A DNA stretch of 64,000 nucleotides from positions 135,620 to 199,619 of the forward strand of contig NZ_DFBS01000022.1 of the NCBI RefSeq assembly GCF_002366715.1. The letters are read 5' to 3'. This DNA comes from Halomonas sp. UBA3074. GTDB taxonomy: Bacteria; Pseudomonadota; Gammaproteobacteria; Pseudomonadales; Halomonadaceae. The position numbers were made by a program, and so were the translations under genes. Numbering within the stretch: the first letter of the stretch is position 1; every line of letters begins with the position of its first letter. A model generated the notes under the pieces. The model was not told the origin of the DNA, did no database searches, and worked only from the letters and a program-made list of their open reading frames with translations. Below are positions 16,869 to 25,461 of the stretch, piece after piece.

Positions 16869-17393
16869 GTGGCACTTTATCAATACGGCGAGCATCGCCC
16901 AGCGGTTCACGACGACGTCTACATTGCGGAAACGGCGGATGTGATCGGCCAGGTGACGTTAAAGGCGCGCTCAAGCGTCTGGTATCAAGCCGTGTTACGC
17001 GGGGATACTGACCACCTTGAAGTAGGTGAAGAGAGCAATATCCAGGATGGCGCCGTGCTGCACGCTGATCCAGGCTTTCCGCTCAAGGTAGGTAAAGGTG
17101 TAACGGTAGGGCACCAGGCGATGCTGCATGGCTGCACTATTGGAGACGGCTGCTTAATCGGCATTCAAGCCGTGGTACTCAATGGCGCGGTGATCGGCGA
17201 GAATAGCCTGGTAGGCGCCGGCGCCTTTATTAAGGAGGGTGCGGTATTTCCGGCTAACTCATTAATCGTTGGCTCGCCTGCCAAGGTCGTGCGCGAGCTT
17301 TCCGAAGAAGTCGTGGCGGGGCTGAAGAAGAATGCTCAAAGCTATGTGGAGCGCGGCAAGCTGCACAGCCAGCAGCTAAAGCGCATCGATTAA
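16869..17393 (+). CDS. Gamma-carbonic-anhydrase-like hexapeptide-repeat protein
   Basis: The 174-residue left-handed beta-helix protein has LRGDTDHLEVGEESNIQDGAVLHADPGF near residue 43. Three histidines (about His65, His82, His87) sit in the positions that hold the metal in gamma-carbonic anhydrases, YrdA and PaaY. The start is GTG, preceded by an excellent AGGAGG. In catabolic clusters such proteins (CaiE, PaaY) act alongside CoA-ester enzymes, PaaY as a thioesterase. Here it closes a set with CaiB-like and CaiD-like partners, so a CoA-thioester role is as plausible as carbonic anhydrase. Confidence 0.88.
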   Translation: MALYQYGEHRPAVHDDVYIAETADVIGQVTLKARSSVWYQAVLRGDTDHLEVGEESNIQDGAVLHADPGFPLKVGKGVTVGHQAMLHGCTIGDGCLIGIQAVVLNGAVIGENSLVGAGAFIKEGAVFPANSLIVGSPAKVVRELSEEVVAGLKKNAQSYVERGKLHSQQLKRID

Positions 17394-17420
17394 CGCGTAA
17401 ATCCAGTAGTGCTCAATAGC

Positions 17421-17448
17421 AAACCCCCAGGCCTTGGCCTGGGGGTTT
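17421..17448. terminator. bidirectional terminator-type palindrome
   Basis: AAACCCCCAGGCC and GGCCTGGGGGTTT form a perfect 13-base-pair stem with a 2-base centre. It lies between the convergent gamma-carbonic-anhydrase-like gene and the permease, where it can end transcription from both sides. The T-run is short. Confidence 0.8.
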
Positions 17449-17486
17449 GCGTTTCTAGCGTCGTTATTATCGCCAGTGCTACTTCA

Positions 17487-19178
17487 TTACATTAACGGAT
17501 CGGTCACGCCGATCACGTAGAACGCGATCAGGGCGATGATGCCGGTAAAGACGAGGTAGTAGAGCGTGGGCAGAATCGTCTTACGGATAGTCGCCCCTTC
17601 ACGACCGAGCAGGCCTACAGTAGCGGAGGCCGCGACCACGTTGTGGATAGCGATCATATTACCCGCCGCTGCACCGACTGCCTGCAATGCAATCATCATG
17701 GCCGTGGATAGGCCTAGCGTTTCCGCCACGCTGAACTGGAATTCCGCCAGCATCAGGTTGGAGACCGTGTTGGAGCCTGCAATGAAGGCACCCATGGCAC
17801 CGACGGCAGGGGCAAAGAACGGATAAATACCGCCCACGCTGTCAGCCACCGCTTGGGCCATCATGACCGGCATCGACACCAGGTCGGCACCGTTAACGCC
17901 GGAGTTGATCAAGATACGCACCATCGGCACGGTAAAGATCAACACGAAGCCCGCGCCAAAAATGGTTTTGGTGGATTCTGATACCGCGGCACTGATTTTT
18001 TGCGGGTTCATGCGGTGCAGGAAGTAGGTCACGATGACCACGGCCAGAATGATGCCGCCCGGCAGGTACAGAGGCTGCACGCCACCGCTAATGCCTGCTT
18101 CGCCGAGGATGTTGTTCCAGCTCAGGTTGATCGATGTCAGCGCGGCACGCAGCGGTTCGATGGTGCGTGAAGCCACCAGGAACAGGGCTAGCAGCACGTA
18201 GGGCACCCAGCCTTTGAAGGTGGACATTGGCGCTCTGCCGACAACGTCATCCAGCTTGATTTGCAGGTTGCCGATCCACTCGTCTGGCCATGCCTTCTCG
18301 TCTGGGAAGTCCCAGGTGTCTTTAGGGAGCAGGAAGCCACGTTTGGCCGCAGGCACCACAATTGCCAGGCCGACCATCGCGCCAATCATCGAGGGGAATT
18401 CAGGCCCCAGCAATACGCCCACCAGCATGTAAGGCACGACAAAGCAGATGCCGGTAAAAATGGCGAAAGGCGTAATCGACAGCCCCTCTTTCCACGATTT
18501 ATTGGCACCAAAGAAGCGCACCATCACGGTGACAAGAATCAGCGGCATCAAAATACCCACGATACCGTGCGTAATCGCCACTTCACTGGTGATGAGCTGG
18601 AAGAACACGTCCCAGCTTGAGCCGACTGAGTCCAACTGAGCCGTGATACCCGCGCGATCTACGCCGCTACCAACGCCAACGACGATAGGCGTACCCACCG
18701 CACCGAAAGAAACCGGCGTTGATTGGATCATCATGCCAACGACCACCGCCGCAAGCGCGGGGAAGCCAAGTGCCACCATCAGCGGTGCGGCAACAGCGGC
18801 TGGCGTACCAAAGCCCGAGGCGCCTTCGATAAAGCAACCGAACAACCAGGCAACGATCAACGCCTGGACGCGACGGTCAGGGCTGATGCCAGAGAAGCCG
18901 TTACGGATAGCCGTGATGCCGCCTGAGTGCTTAAGGGTATTAAGCAGCAGGATGGCGCCAAAGATAATCCATAACAGGCCAGCGGTTTGGATCAAGCCCT
19001 GAATCGTGGAGGCCGCAACACGGCTAAACGACATATCCCAAACGGTTAAGCCGATAATGGCGGCGGTCAGGAAGACGATAGGCATCGCTATTTTGGCAGG
19101 TATTTTAAACCCGATCAGTAAAATACCGGCCAGCAACAGCGGCAGGAAGGCCAGAAGTGCAAGTATCGTTTCATTCAT
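17487..19178 (-). CDS. glcA: L-lactate/glycolate permease (LldP/GlcA family)
   Basis: The 563-residue integral membrane protein is typical in length for the LctP family, with about 12-14 hydrophobic segments. Family motifs are CFIEGASGFGTPAAVAAPLMVALGFP, GVGSGVDRAG and GAMGAFIAGSNTVSNLMLAEFQ. LldP and GlcA of E. coli both carry L-lactate, D-lactate and glycolate. The name glcA is chosen because the upstream region holds a palindrome almost identical to the operator in the glcD-glcC gap, and because no lactate dehydrogenase operon adjoins it. It is convergent with the upstream catabolic cluster. Confidence 0.82.
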   Translation of the reverse strand: MNETILALLAFLPLLLAGILLIGFKIPAKIAMPIVFLTAAIIGLTVWDMSFSRVAASTIQGLIQTAGLLWIIFGAILLLNTLKHSGGITAIRNGFSGISPDRRVQALIVAWLFGCFIEGASGFGTPAAVAAPLMVALGFPALAAVVVGMMIQSTPVSFGAVGTPIVVGVGSGVDRAGITAQLDSVGSSWDVFFQLITSEVAITHGIVGILMPLILVTVMVRFFGANKSWKEGLSITPFAIFTGICFVVPYMLVGVLLGPEFPSMIGAMVGLAIVVPAAKRGFLLPKDTWDFPDEKAWPDEWIGNLQIKLDDVVGRAPMSTFKGWVPYVLLALFLVASRTIEPLRAALTSINLSWNNILGEAGISGGVQPLYLPGGIILAVVIVTYFLHRMNPQKISAAVSESTKTIFGAGFVLIFTVPMVRILINSGVNGADLVSMPVMMAQAVADSVGGIYPFFAPAVGAMGAFIAGSNTVSNLMLAEFQFSVAETLGLSTAMMIALQAVGAAAGNMIAIHNVVAASATVGLLGREGATIRKTILPTLYYLVFTGIIALIAFYVIGVTDPLM

Positions 19179-19567
19179 GGAAGGAACTGCCCCTTGTTAT
19201 TAATTTGGTATGCTCCGCAATATCCGTCTGGCATTTGTATCGCCAGTCGGGTGTAGGTGAAAGATACGTTTAGGCCAACAAGATGACTACATTGGAAAAT
19301 TGGTCTTACCAGTGCAACGCTTGTTTCGAACACCGGTTTGCGTTATTTATTTTATTATAAGTGTTTGTTTTTAAATTATTTTAATAGGGGGTATTAAGGT
19401 AAATGAAAGCCGGCCTCATTAGACTAATAGACAGTGCCAAGCAGCGTCTCTTGCACGGTTAGATGGTTGGGCTCATTGTTTAGCGACGCTAAGCGTGTAA
19501 AAGAGCTGACGCAGCGCTTTTCTCACTCATTTTTCATCCACGATGTTCTTAACCAGAGGCGGTAGTG
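19179..19567. promoter_or_regulatory. divergent intergenic region of glcA with AT-rich promoter stretch
   Basis: This 389-base gap separates the divergent permease and glutathione transferase genes. It holds the GlcC-type operator at 19299-19313 and a strongly AT-rich block (about 19345-19385) that could carry promoters. No coding frame with family support is visible. Confidence 0.5.
19299..19313. promoter_or_regulatory. GlcC-type operator upstream of the permease
   Basis: ATTGGTCTTACCAGT matches the glcD-glcC site at 4933-4947 at 14 of 15 positions and has the TGGTNNNACCA core of the PdhR/LldR/GlcC family. It lies 121 bases upstream of the permease start. It supports placing the permease in the GlcC regulon. 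Confidence 0.72.
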
Positions 19568-20260
19568 ATGACAATAAAGCTCTATGACCTGTGCGGCCGA
19601 GATGAACGGCTACGCTTTTCACCTTACTGCTGGCGTGTACGTATGGCGCTTGCCCATAAAGGCTTGGAATACACCAGCGTTGCATGGCGGTTCCTCGACA
19701 AACAAGCATTGGAATTTGCCGATTACGATAAAGTGCCGGTGCTTTGTGATGGCGATCAGGTAGTCACCGACAGCTTCGAAATCATGCGTTATCTGGATAA
19801 AGCCTATCCCGACGCGCCCATGTTGGGTGAAGGTGCCAGCTATCAGCGAGTGTTACTGTTTAAGTATTTTGTAGAGCGTAGCGTGACCCCCGCTCTGTTT
19901 CGCATTATTGCCATGGATCTGCTCGCGGCGATTCATCCCGACGACCGTCAATACTTCCGCGAAACACGGGAAGCGCGTTTTGGTTGCACGCTGGAAGAGT
20001 TCCACCAGCCTGAACAGGGGAAGCAGCAACTCAAGCAAGTATTGGCGCCTGTGCGCGACCTACTTCGGGAAAGCGCCTTTTTAGACGGCGATGCCCCTGC
20101 TGGTGCCGATTACCTGCTGTTTGGCAGCATGATGTGGGCACACGTGGTATCGACCCAAGAAGTCGTCGAGCCCGGCGACCCGGTCGATGAGTGGTTCAAG
20201 CGTATGCTTAGCGCCCACGGCGGTGCAGCTAGCAGCGCACTGACCGTGCGTGAACTGTAA
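19568..20260 (+). CDS. Glutathione S-transferase family protein
   Basis: The 230-residue GST-fold protein has an N-terminal thioredoxin-like domain, opening with IKLYDLCGRDERLRFSPYCWRVRMALAHKGLEY. The motif VPVLCDGDQVVTDSFEIMRYLD is near residue 56, and the Ser in DSFEI is the usual glutathione contact. An all-helical C-terminal domain follows. The SPYCWRV segment recalls beta-etherase-like and stringent-starvation-type GSTs. ATG 19568 is preferred over the GTG at 19565, with AGAGGCGG upstream. Substrate unknown. Confidence 0.85.
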   Translation: MTIKLYDLCGRDERLRFSPYCWRVRMALAHKGLEYTSVAWRFLDKQALEFADYDKVPVLCDGDQVVTDSFEIMRYLDKAYPDAPMLGEGASYQRVLLFKYFVERSVTPALFRIIAMDLLAAIHPDDRQYFRETREARFGCTLEEFHQPEQGKQQLKQVLAPVRDLLRESAFLDGDAPAGADYLLFGSMMWAHVVSTQEVVEPGDPVDEWFKRMLSAHGGAASSALTVREL

Positions 20261-20363
20261 AAGCTAACGGAGAGAGGCGGTACGCCAATGTACCGCCCCA
20301 CCAAGCGTGAAGGCTTGATAAACTCATGGAGAGTGAATCAAGGTATTCAACAAGGAGATGGCA

Positions 20364-21053
20364 ATGATTGATCTGTACTACTGGACAACACCTAACGGCC
20401 ACAAAATCTCCATCATGCTCGAAGAAGCCAAACTGGCGTATCGAGTGAAGCCAATCAATATTGGCCGCGGTGAGCAGTTTGACCCTGAATTTCTCACTAT
20501 TGCCCCTAATAATCGCATTCCCGCGATCGTCGATCACGCGCCGAAAGATGGCGGCCAGCCGCTTTCGATGTTTGAGTCGGGCGCCATTCTGGAATACCTC
20601 GCCGATAAGAGCGGCCTTTTCTTGCCCGCGGCAGGGCGTGAACGCTATATCGTGCTGCAGTGGTTACACTGGCAAATGGGCGGGTTAGGCCCAATGGCTG
20701 GCCAAAATCACCACTTTTGCCACTATGCGCCACAGAAGATCGAGTACGCCATTGAACGTTACGTGCGAGAGACTAACCGACTTTACAGCGTACTAGACCA
20801 GCGTCTGGCGCAGCACACCTATGTTGGCGGTGACGACTACTCGATTGCCGATATGGCGATTTACCCCTGGATCGTGCCTTGGGAAAAACAGGGGCAAACG
20901 ATTGATGAGTTCCCCGACCTGGAACGCTGGTTTGAAATGGTCAAGGCACGTCCTGCCGTTCGTCGCGCCTACGCGCTCGTCGAAGAAGTTAACCCTCAAG
21001 CGGGGGTGCAAATGGATGAACAGGCGCGTAAGCACTTGTTCGGCAACCGCTAG
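20364..21053 (+). CDS. yfcG: YfcG-like nu-class glutathione transferase
   Basis: The 229-residue protein is closely similar to E. coli YfcG, a GSH-dependent disulfide-bond oxidoreductase. Shared segments are TTPNGHKISIMLEEA, PNNRIPAIVDHAPKDGGQPLSMFESGAILEYL, WQMGGLGPMAGQNHHF and YSIADMAIYPW. The ATG at 20364 is chosen because AAGGAG lies at proper distance; an ATG at 20358 overlaps that site. It follows the other GST gene by about 100 bases on the same strand. In this family GSH is held non-covalently and no catalytic Cys is needed. Confidence 0.9.
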   Translation: MIDLYYWTTPNGHKISIMLEEAKLAYRVKPINIGRGEQFDPEFLTIAPNNRIPAIVDHAPKDGGQPLSMFESGAILEYLADKSGLFLPAAGRERYIVLQWLHWQMGGLGPMAGQNHHFCHYAPQKIEYAIERYVRETNRLYSVLDQRLAQHTYVGGDDYSIADMAIYPWIVPWEKQGQTIDEFPDLERWFEMVKARPAVRRAYALVEEVNPQAGVQMDEQARKHLFGNR

Positions 21054-21233
21054 TCGTTATTGATAGAAGCGGTCGCTCATCATCTTCAAGTGAGCAAGCG
21101 CAGCATGAGTAAAAATCATGTTGCGCTGCACAAAAAGCACTGCTAGCTTTAACAATAGCAGAGGCAACAGCCTGGCTAAGAACCGCCAAGCGAAGGCGCG
21201 TTTATGTGCTAGCTCACACCTGGAGATATTGAG

Positions 21234-21590
21234 ATGAATAAAGCAACTGACAAAACTACCCAGCAATTTGAATCCGCATTTGTGTCACCGATGCGTTCTT
21301 ATACGCTAACAGCGCTCGATTATTACGATCAGCTGTTCAGCGCTCAAATGGATGCTTTCCGTGCCTACTCAGACATGGCGATTTCACAAGCACGCACATG
21401 GCTTGATGTTAAAGACGCCGACAGTTTCAAGAAGGCGATGGATAGCCAGCAGAAAACGGCAAGCAACTTTATGGAACGCGTAAAGGGCGATACTGAAAAA
21501 GTAACGTCAATCGGCCAAAGCTTTGCTCAAGACAGCCAGAAGCAGGCTGAAGAAGCCACCAAAAACGCGGTAGAAAAAGCAAAGCAATAA
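21234..21590 (+). CDS. Phasin family protein
   Basis: This small, wholly helical 118-residue protein begins MNKATDKTTQQFESAFVSPM. It has a YYDQLFSAQMDAFRAYSDMAISQARTWLDVKDADSFKKAMDSQQKT stretch typical of phasins, and a lysine/alanine-rich amphipathic tail. Phasins coat polyhydroxyalkanoate granules. A good GGAG precedes the start and a strong terminator follows. No PHA synthase is in the window, so the storage role rests on family likeness. Confidence 0.85.
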   Translation: MNKATDKTTQQFESAFVSPMRSYTLTALDYYDQLFSAQMDAFRAYSDMAISQARTWLDVKDADSFKKAMDSQQKTASNFMERVKGDTEKVTSIGQSFAQDSQKQAEEATKNAVEKAKQ

Positions 21591-21610
21591 GTTAGCGTTA
21601 GGTCAGTCAA

Positions 21611-21646
21611 AAGCGCCGCTTCCCTCAGGGAAGCGGCGCTTTTTTG
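21611..21646. terminator. strong rho-independent terminator after the phasin gene
   Basis: AAGCGCCGCTTCCC and GGGAAGCGGCGCTT form a perfect 14-base-pair stem with loop TCA and a following T-run. It lies 20 bases after the phasin stop and may also serve the minus-strand permease gene at 21711. Confidence 0.93.
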
Positions 21647-21710
21647 TACCTGGGCGTTTTTGTACTTGGCGCTTTGTTTACCTGGATAGCTACACAGGCG
21701 GTGGGCGCTG

Positions 21711-23075
21711 TTAACGCTTGGCTTCAGCTTCCGCCGCGGCAAGCTTGGCTTGCCGGTCGGGCTTGCCCGGTAAAATAGCATCTAGCATTAGGGCGGCAAG
21801 GGCTGCGGGTACCAGGCCCGATTTAAGAAGCAGCCCTAGCTGGCCCGGCATGGTTTCCGAAATGGCTTCAACGGCAGGCAGGCCGATACCCAGGCTAAGC
21901 GAAACCGCGATGATCAGCATATTACGCTGATCCAGCTCGCACTCCTTGATGATCTTGAGCCCCGCTGACGCGATCATGCCAAACATTACCACCCCTGCGC
22001 CGCCCAGTACCGCGGGCGGCATGGCAGCCACCAGCCCGCCCAGCTTGGGAAACAGACCCATGGCGATCAATAACAGCCCGCCAATGGTCACCACATGGCG
22101 GCTAACCACGCCGGTTAGGGTAATCAAGCCAACGTTCTGTGCGTAAGCGGTGTTGGGCAGGGTATTGAAAACCGCCGCAAATGACGTTGCCACGCCATCG
22201 GCCATCACGCCGCCGGAAAGCTCACGGTCTTTCGCGGGGCGGCCAGCGCCGGTGGTGGTAATCGCGGAGATATTGCCGATGGTTTCCAGTCCCACCACAA
22301 ACATAATCAAGGTCATACCGATGATCGCGGTGCCCGAAAATGTCATGCCGTATTCCAGTGGCTTGGGCAGTGCGAACCAGGCAGCGTTACTTAGCGAGGT
22401 AAAATCGACCTTGCCAAGGGCGATAGCCACCGCGTAGCCCGCCATTAAACCAAACAGGATTGACGACGCTTTAATAAAGCCTCGCCCATATTGGTGTATG
22501 GCAATTGTCACACAGAGGACAAACAGCGCTAGTAGTAAGTTACCCGGCGATGCGAAATCATCGGCGCCAACCCCGCCTGCGGCGTAATTGAGTCCCACCG
22601 GCATCAAGGTAATCCCGATCAAGAGCACCACGATACCGGTCACCACCGGGGAGAACCAGTGACGGATTTTCTTTAAAAACGCGCCGAGAACAATTTGCAG
22701 CAATCCCGCCACAAACGAGGCGCCGAGCACCGCGGGTAGGCCAAACGCCTTGGCCAGCGGGAGTGCCACTGGCAGAAAGCCAAAGCTGGTGCCCTGCACA
22801 ATCGGCAGGCGGGCCCCGATGGGGCCGATACCGATGGTTTGTACCAGCGTGGACATCCCCGCCACAAACAGCGCCACTTGGATTAAAAAAATCTGCTCCG
22901 CCGGGTTAGCGCCGATCACACCGGCAATAATGATCGGCGGTGTCACGTTGCCAGCGAACATGGCCATAATATGCTGCAGGCCTAGCGGGATCGCTTTTGA
23001 AAGCGGCGGCATCGCGTCTGGGTTTTGATTAATGGTACGCGAAGGCCGCGTTTGGGCGTCGGGCGGAGTGGACAT
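21711..23075 (-). CDS. NCS2-family xanthine/urate permease
   Basis: The 454-residue protein belongs to the nucleobase-ascorbate (NCS2) family, with about 14 hydrophobic segments. It has PLSKAIPLGLQHIMAMFAGNVTPPIIIAGV near residue 24, the QGTSFGFLPV segment and the signature around VVGLETIGNISAITTTGAGRPAKDREL, where the family carries its substrate-contacting Glu. It resembles XanP/UacT-type carriers for xanthine or urate. The urate genes 23195-25447 follow directly, so urate or xanthine uptake is likely. A TGTATACA palindrome lies 63 bases upstream. Confidence 0.9.
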   Translation of the reverse strand: MSTPPDAQTRPSRTINQNPDAMPPLSKAIPLGLQHIMAMFAGNVTPPIIIAGVIGANPAEQIFLIQVALFVAGMSTLVQTIGIGPIGARLPIVQGTSFGFLPVALPLAKAFGLPAVLGASFVAGLLQIVLGAFLKKIRHWFSPVVTGIVVLLIGITLMPVGLNYAAGGVGADDFASPGNLLLALFVLCVTIAIHQYGRGFIKASSILFGLMAGYAVAIALGKVDFTSLSNAAWFALPKPLEYGMTFSGTAIIGMTLIMFVVGLETIGNISAITTTGAGRPAKDRELSGGVMADGVATSFAAVFNTLPNTAYAQNVGLITLTGVVSRHVVTIGGLLLIAMGLFPKLGGLVAAMPPAVLGGAGVVMFGMIASAGLKIIKECELDQRNMLIIAVSLSLGIGLPAVEAISETMPGQLGLLLKSGLVPAALAALMLDAILPGKPDRQAKLAAAEAEAKR

Positions 23076-23137
23076 AAAGAGCCTTTATTCGCAGTGGGTG
23101 GCATTGTTTTCTTCTTGCATCCATTAACTAATAAAAG

Positions 23138-23145
23138 TGTATACA
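23138..23145. promoter_or_regulatory. TGTATACA palindrome upstream of the NCS2 permease
   Basis: This is one of five copies of the TGTATACA palindrome, each ahead of a purine/ureide gene (23138, 23795, 35864, 36057 and 43051). It lies 63 bases before the permease start on the minus strand. The form suits a GntR-family dimer. The FCD regulator at 25462 is the likeliest protein. Confidence 0.7.
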
Positions 23146-23194
23146 AGATATAAATGCAATAGCCCGTTTGGCGAAGTGGCGTCGACTTGGTGGT

Positions 23195-23731
23195 TTATTG
23201 TTCGGCCCGGGCCCTTAAACGAAAACGCGCAATGCAAATGATCTGCTCAATGGCCGTTTGTCGCTCGACGGCGGCATCGTTATGTAGCCGCGCTTCAAAG
23301 GCAGCCAGAATGTCGTATCGATCGAGCCCCTTAACGGCAATCACAAACGGAAAGCCAAATTTTTCCTTGTACTCGGTGTTAAGGTCTTCAAAGCGGGCAA
23401 ACTCTGCGGGGCTGCACTGGTCTAGCCCGGCGCCTGCCTGTTCACTGGTGGAATCCTGGGTTAACTCACCGGCCATCGCGGCTTTACCGGCTAAATCGGG
23501 GTGCGCCTGAATCACCTTGATTTGCTGTTCGCTGCTTGCCTGCTGCAACATAAGCCCCATCAGTTCGGCCAGTGCGTCTGGGGTGTCATGGGCTTCGGTT
23601 AGGCCGTGGTGCCAGGCCGCTTCGGCCACCCAGGGCGAGTGCTCGTAAATATCCCCGTAATGGTGGGTAAGCATCTCAAGGCTGCACTGACTCGGCGCAG
23701 GCGATAGCAGTCGCGGTGTTTCAGCAGGCAT
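23195..23731 (-). CDS. uraD: 2-oxo-4-hydroxy-4-carboxy-5-ureidoimidazoline (OHCU) decarboxylase
   Basis: The 178-residue all-helical protein is typical of OHCU decarboxylase, which makes S-allantoin from the OHCU formed after HIU hydrolysis. Signatures are YEHSPWVAEAAW with the catalytic-type PWV region near residue 30, IQAHPDLAGKAAMAGELTQDSTSEQAGAGLD near 76 and YKEKFGFPFVIAVKG near 121. The open frame continues upstream to 23854, but ATG 23729-23731 has GGAGAG before it and gives the family N-terminus. Divergent from the HIU hydrolase gene, with a TGTATACA palindrome at 23795 in the gap. Confidence 0.93.
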   Translation of the reverse strand: MPAETPRLLSPAPSQCSLEMLTHHYGDIYEHSPWVAEAAWHHGLTEAHDTPDALAELMGLMLQQASSEQQIKVIQAHPDLAGKAAMAGELTQDSTSEQAGAGLDQCSPAEFARFEDLNTEYKEKFGFPFVIAVKGLDRYDILAAFEARLHNDAAVERQTAIEQIICIARFRLRARAEQ

Positions 23732-23794
23732 TGGCTCTCTCCAAAGTGAAAAGGGTAACGCGCAGGTGTTCAAAAAGTGCGCGGTTGGAATTAC

Positions 23795-23802
23795 TGTATA
23801 CA
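23795..23802. promoter_or_regulatory. TGTATACA palindrome between uraD and uraH
   Basis: CTGTATACAA lies in the 144-base divergent gap between the OHCU decarboxylase and HIU hydrolase genes, positioned to control both. Same core as the other four sites near purine genes. Confidence 0.68.
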
Positions 23803-23875
23803 ATAAATAGCTGTAACGGTACTCTTTGACCAATAGGTCAAACCATGCAAACAACGTTATAAATAAGGAGTGGCT

Positions 23876-24229
23876 ATGGGACGTTTAACCACCCACGTAT
23901 TGGATACCGCCAAAGGGCAGCCTGGCCAGGGCATTACCATTGAGGTGTTTCGCCTTGCCGGCAGTGAGCGGCAACACCTGAGTACCGTTGTCACCAACAG
24001 CGACGGGCGTTGCGATGCCCACATTTTAGAGGGCGATGCGCTCACGGCAGGCGAGTACGAGCTGGTGTTCCATGCGGGTGACTACCTGCGTGCCCAAGGC
24101 GTTGAAGCCAATGAGCCGCGCTTTTTAGACGTAATCCCGCTGCGCTTTGGCGTCGCCGATGCCAGCCAGCACTACCATGTGCCGCTACTCCTCTCGCCCT
24201 ATGGGTACTCGACTTACCGCGGTAGCTGA
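23876..24229 (+). CDS. uraH: 5-Hydroxyisourate hydrolase (transthyretin-like)
   Basis: The 117-residue transthyretin-related protein has the N-terminal LTTHVLDTAKGQPGQGI signature containing the catalytic His. It ends in the hallmark tetrapeptide region SPYGYSTYRGS (YRGS C-terminus). It hydrolyses 5-hydroxyisourate to OHCU. The ATG at 23876 is chosen over an in-frame GTG at 23870, with AAGGAG 6-7 bases upstream. It is first in a plus-strand operon with puuD (15-base gap) and the FCD regulator. Confidence 0.96.
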   Translation: MGRLTTHVLDTAKGQPGQGITIEVFRLAGSERQHLSTVVTNSDGRCDAHILEGDALTAGEYELVFHAGDYLRAQGVEANEPRFLDVIPLRFGVADASQHYHVPLLLSPYGYSTYRGS

Positions 24230-24244
24230 TAGGGGACTTCCGTT

Positions 24245-25447
24245 ATGCAAGCGTACCTAATCGAGTTTGTTAACTTACTGCTGCGCTGGCTGCACGTCAT
24301 TGCCGCCATCGCCTGGATCGGTGAGTCGATCTATTTTGTCATGCTGGATAATAGCCTGCGCACACCGAAGGCTGAGGAAGACCGCGAGAAGGGCGTCTTT
24401 GGTGAAATGTGGTCGGTGCATGGCGGTGGTTTTTACCACAACCAAAAGTACGCCACCGCGCCCGCCAAACTCCCAAACGATCTGCACTGGTCGTTCTGGA
24501 AAGCCTATGCCACCTGGCTTTCCGGTTTTGCGCTGTTTGTGATTCTCTACATGGTCAATCCAGGCTTCTATTTGGTGAACCCCAATAGCCCTTGGGAGTG
24601 GGCCGCCAACCTGACGGGCTGGCAAGCCAATGTGCTGGCGCTGGCATTCCTGCTGGGCGGCTGGGTGGTTTACAACGAGCTGTGCAAACGCATTAGCCCC
24701 AACATGGATCGCGATGGGCTGCTCAGTATCGCCGTTGCCGTGATGATGGTGGTCGTTGCTTATCTTAGTACACAGATGTTCACCGGTCGTGCGGCCTTCC
24801 TGCTCACGGGCGCGGTTATGGCGACAGCGATGTCGGCTAACGTTTTCTTCTGGATTATCCCCGGCCAGCGCCGCATGGTGAAAGCCATGAAGGCGGGCGA
24901 TGCCCCCAATCCGCTGGATGGCAAACGCGGTAAACAGCGCTCGGTGCATAACACCTACTTCACGCTACCGGTCGTGTTGCTGATGGTGAGTAATCACTAC
25001 TCGTTTATCTATTCTCACGAGCTCGCCTGGGTCGTGATGGTGCTGTTCATCTTTGCTGGCGCCCTGATCCGTCAATTCTTTGTGTTGATGCACGCAGGTA
25101 AAACCCAGCCCGCCTATCCCGCCCTCGGGGTAGGGCTTATTCTGTTGGCGTTTTGGGTGGCGGCACCCAGTGCTTCTTCCCCAAGTGGCACTGCAGGCGC
25201 ACAAGGGCCAGACCAAGCGCAAATCACCGGCCTGATTGAGCAGCACTGTGTTCAGTGTCATGCTCGCAATCCCGAGCATGCCGGTTTTTCAGCGCCGCCC
25301 GCGGGATTTGCATTTGAAAACTGGGACGAAATCCTCGGTCAAAAGGCGCAGATTCAACAGGTCGTGGCCAGCCGCTACATGCCGTTAGGCAATATGACCA
25401 ACATGAGCGATGAAGAGCGCGATATCATTGCCGCTTGGGAGGAGTGA
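24245..25447 (+). CDS. puuD: Urate hydroxylase PuuD, membrane-bound with cytochrome c domain
   Basis: The 400-residue protein has an N-terminal membrane domain of about 8 helices (LRWLHVIAAIAWIGESIYFV near residue 13) and a C-terminal cytochrome c domain with a CXXCH heme motif at residues 335-339 (CVQCH). PuuD oxidises urate to 5-hydroxyisourate using the respiratory chain, in place of soluble uricase. Neighbours encode the next two enzymes. The stop at 25447 lies 14 bases before the regulator gene. Confidence 0.94.
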   Translation: MQAYLIEFVNLLLRWLHVIAAIAWIGESIYFVMLDNSLRTPKAEEDREKGVFGEMWSVHGGGFYHNQKYATAPAKLPNDLHWSFWKAYATWLSGFALFVILYMVNPGFYLVNPNSPWEWAANLTGWQANVLALAFLLGGWVVYNELCKRISPNMDRDGLLSIAVAVMMVVVAYLSTQMFTGRAAFLLTGAVMATAMSANVFFWIIPGQRRMVKAMKAGDAPNPLDGKRGKQRSVHNTYFTLPVVLLMVSNHYSFIYSHELAWVVMVLFIFAGALIRQFFVLMHAGKTQPAYPALGVGLILLAFWVAAPSASSPSGTAGAQGPDQAQITGLIEQHCVQCHARNPEHAGFSAPPAGFAFENWDEILGQKAQIQQVVASRYMPLGNMTNMSDEERDIIAAWEE

Positions 25448-25461
25448 TAAAGAGGCTAGCT

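Noticed and set aside
21640..21690. Repeat-like TTTTTGTACxTGG units after the phasin terminator
   Set aside because: Only two short imperfect copies in a GT-rich stretch; could be chance and carries no clear function.
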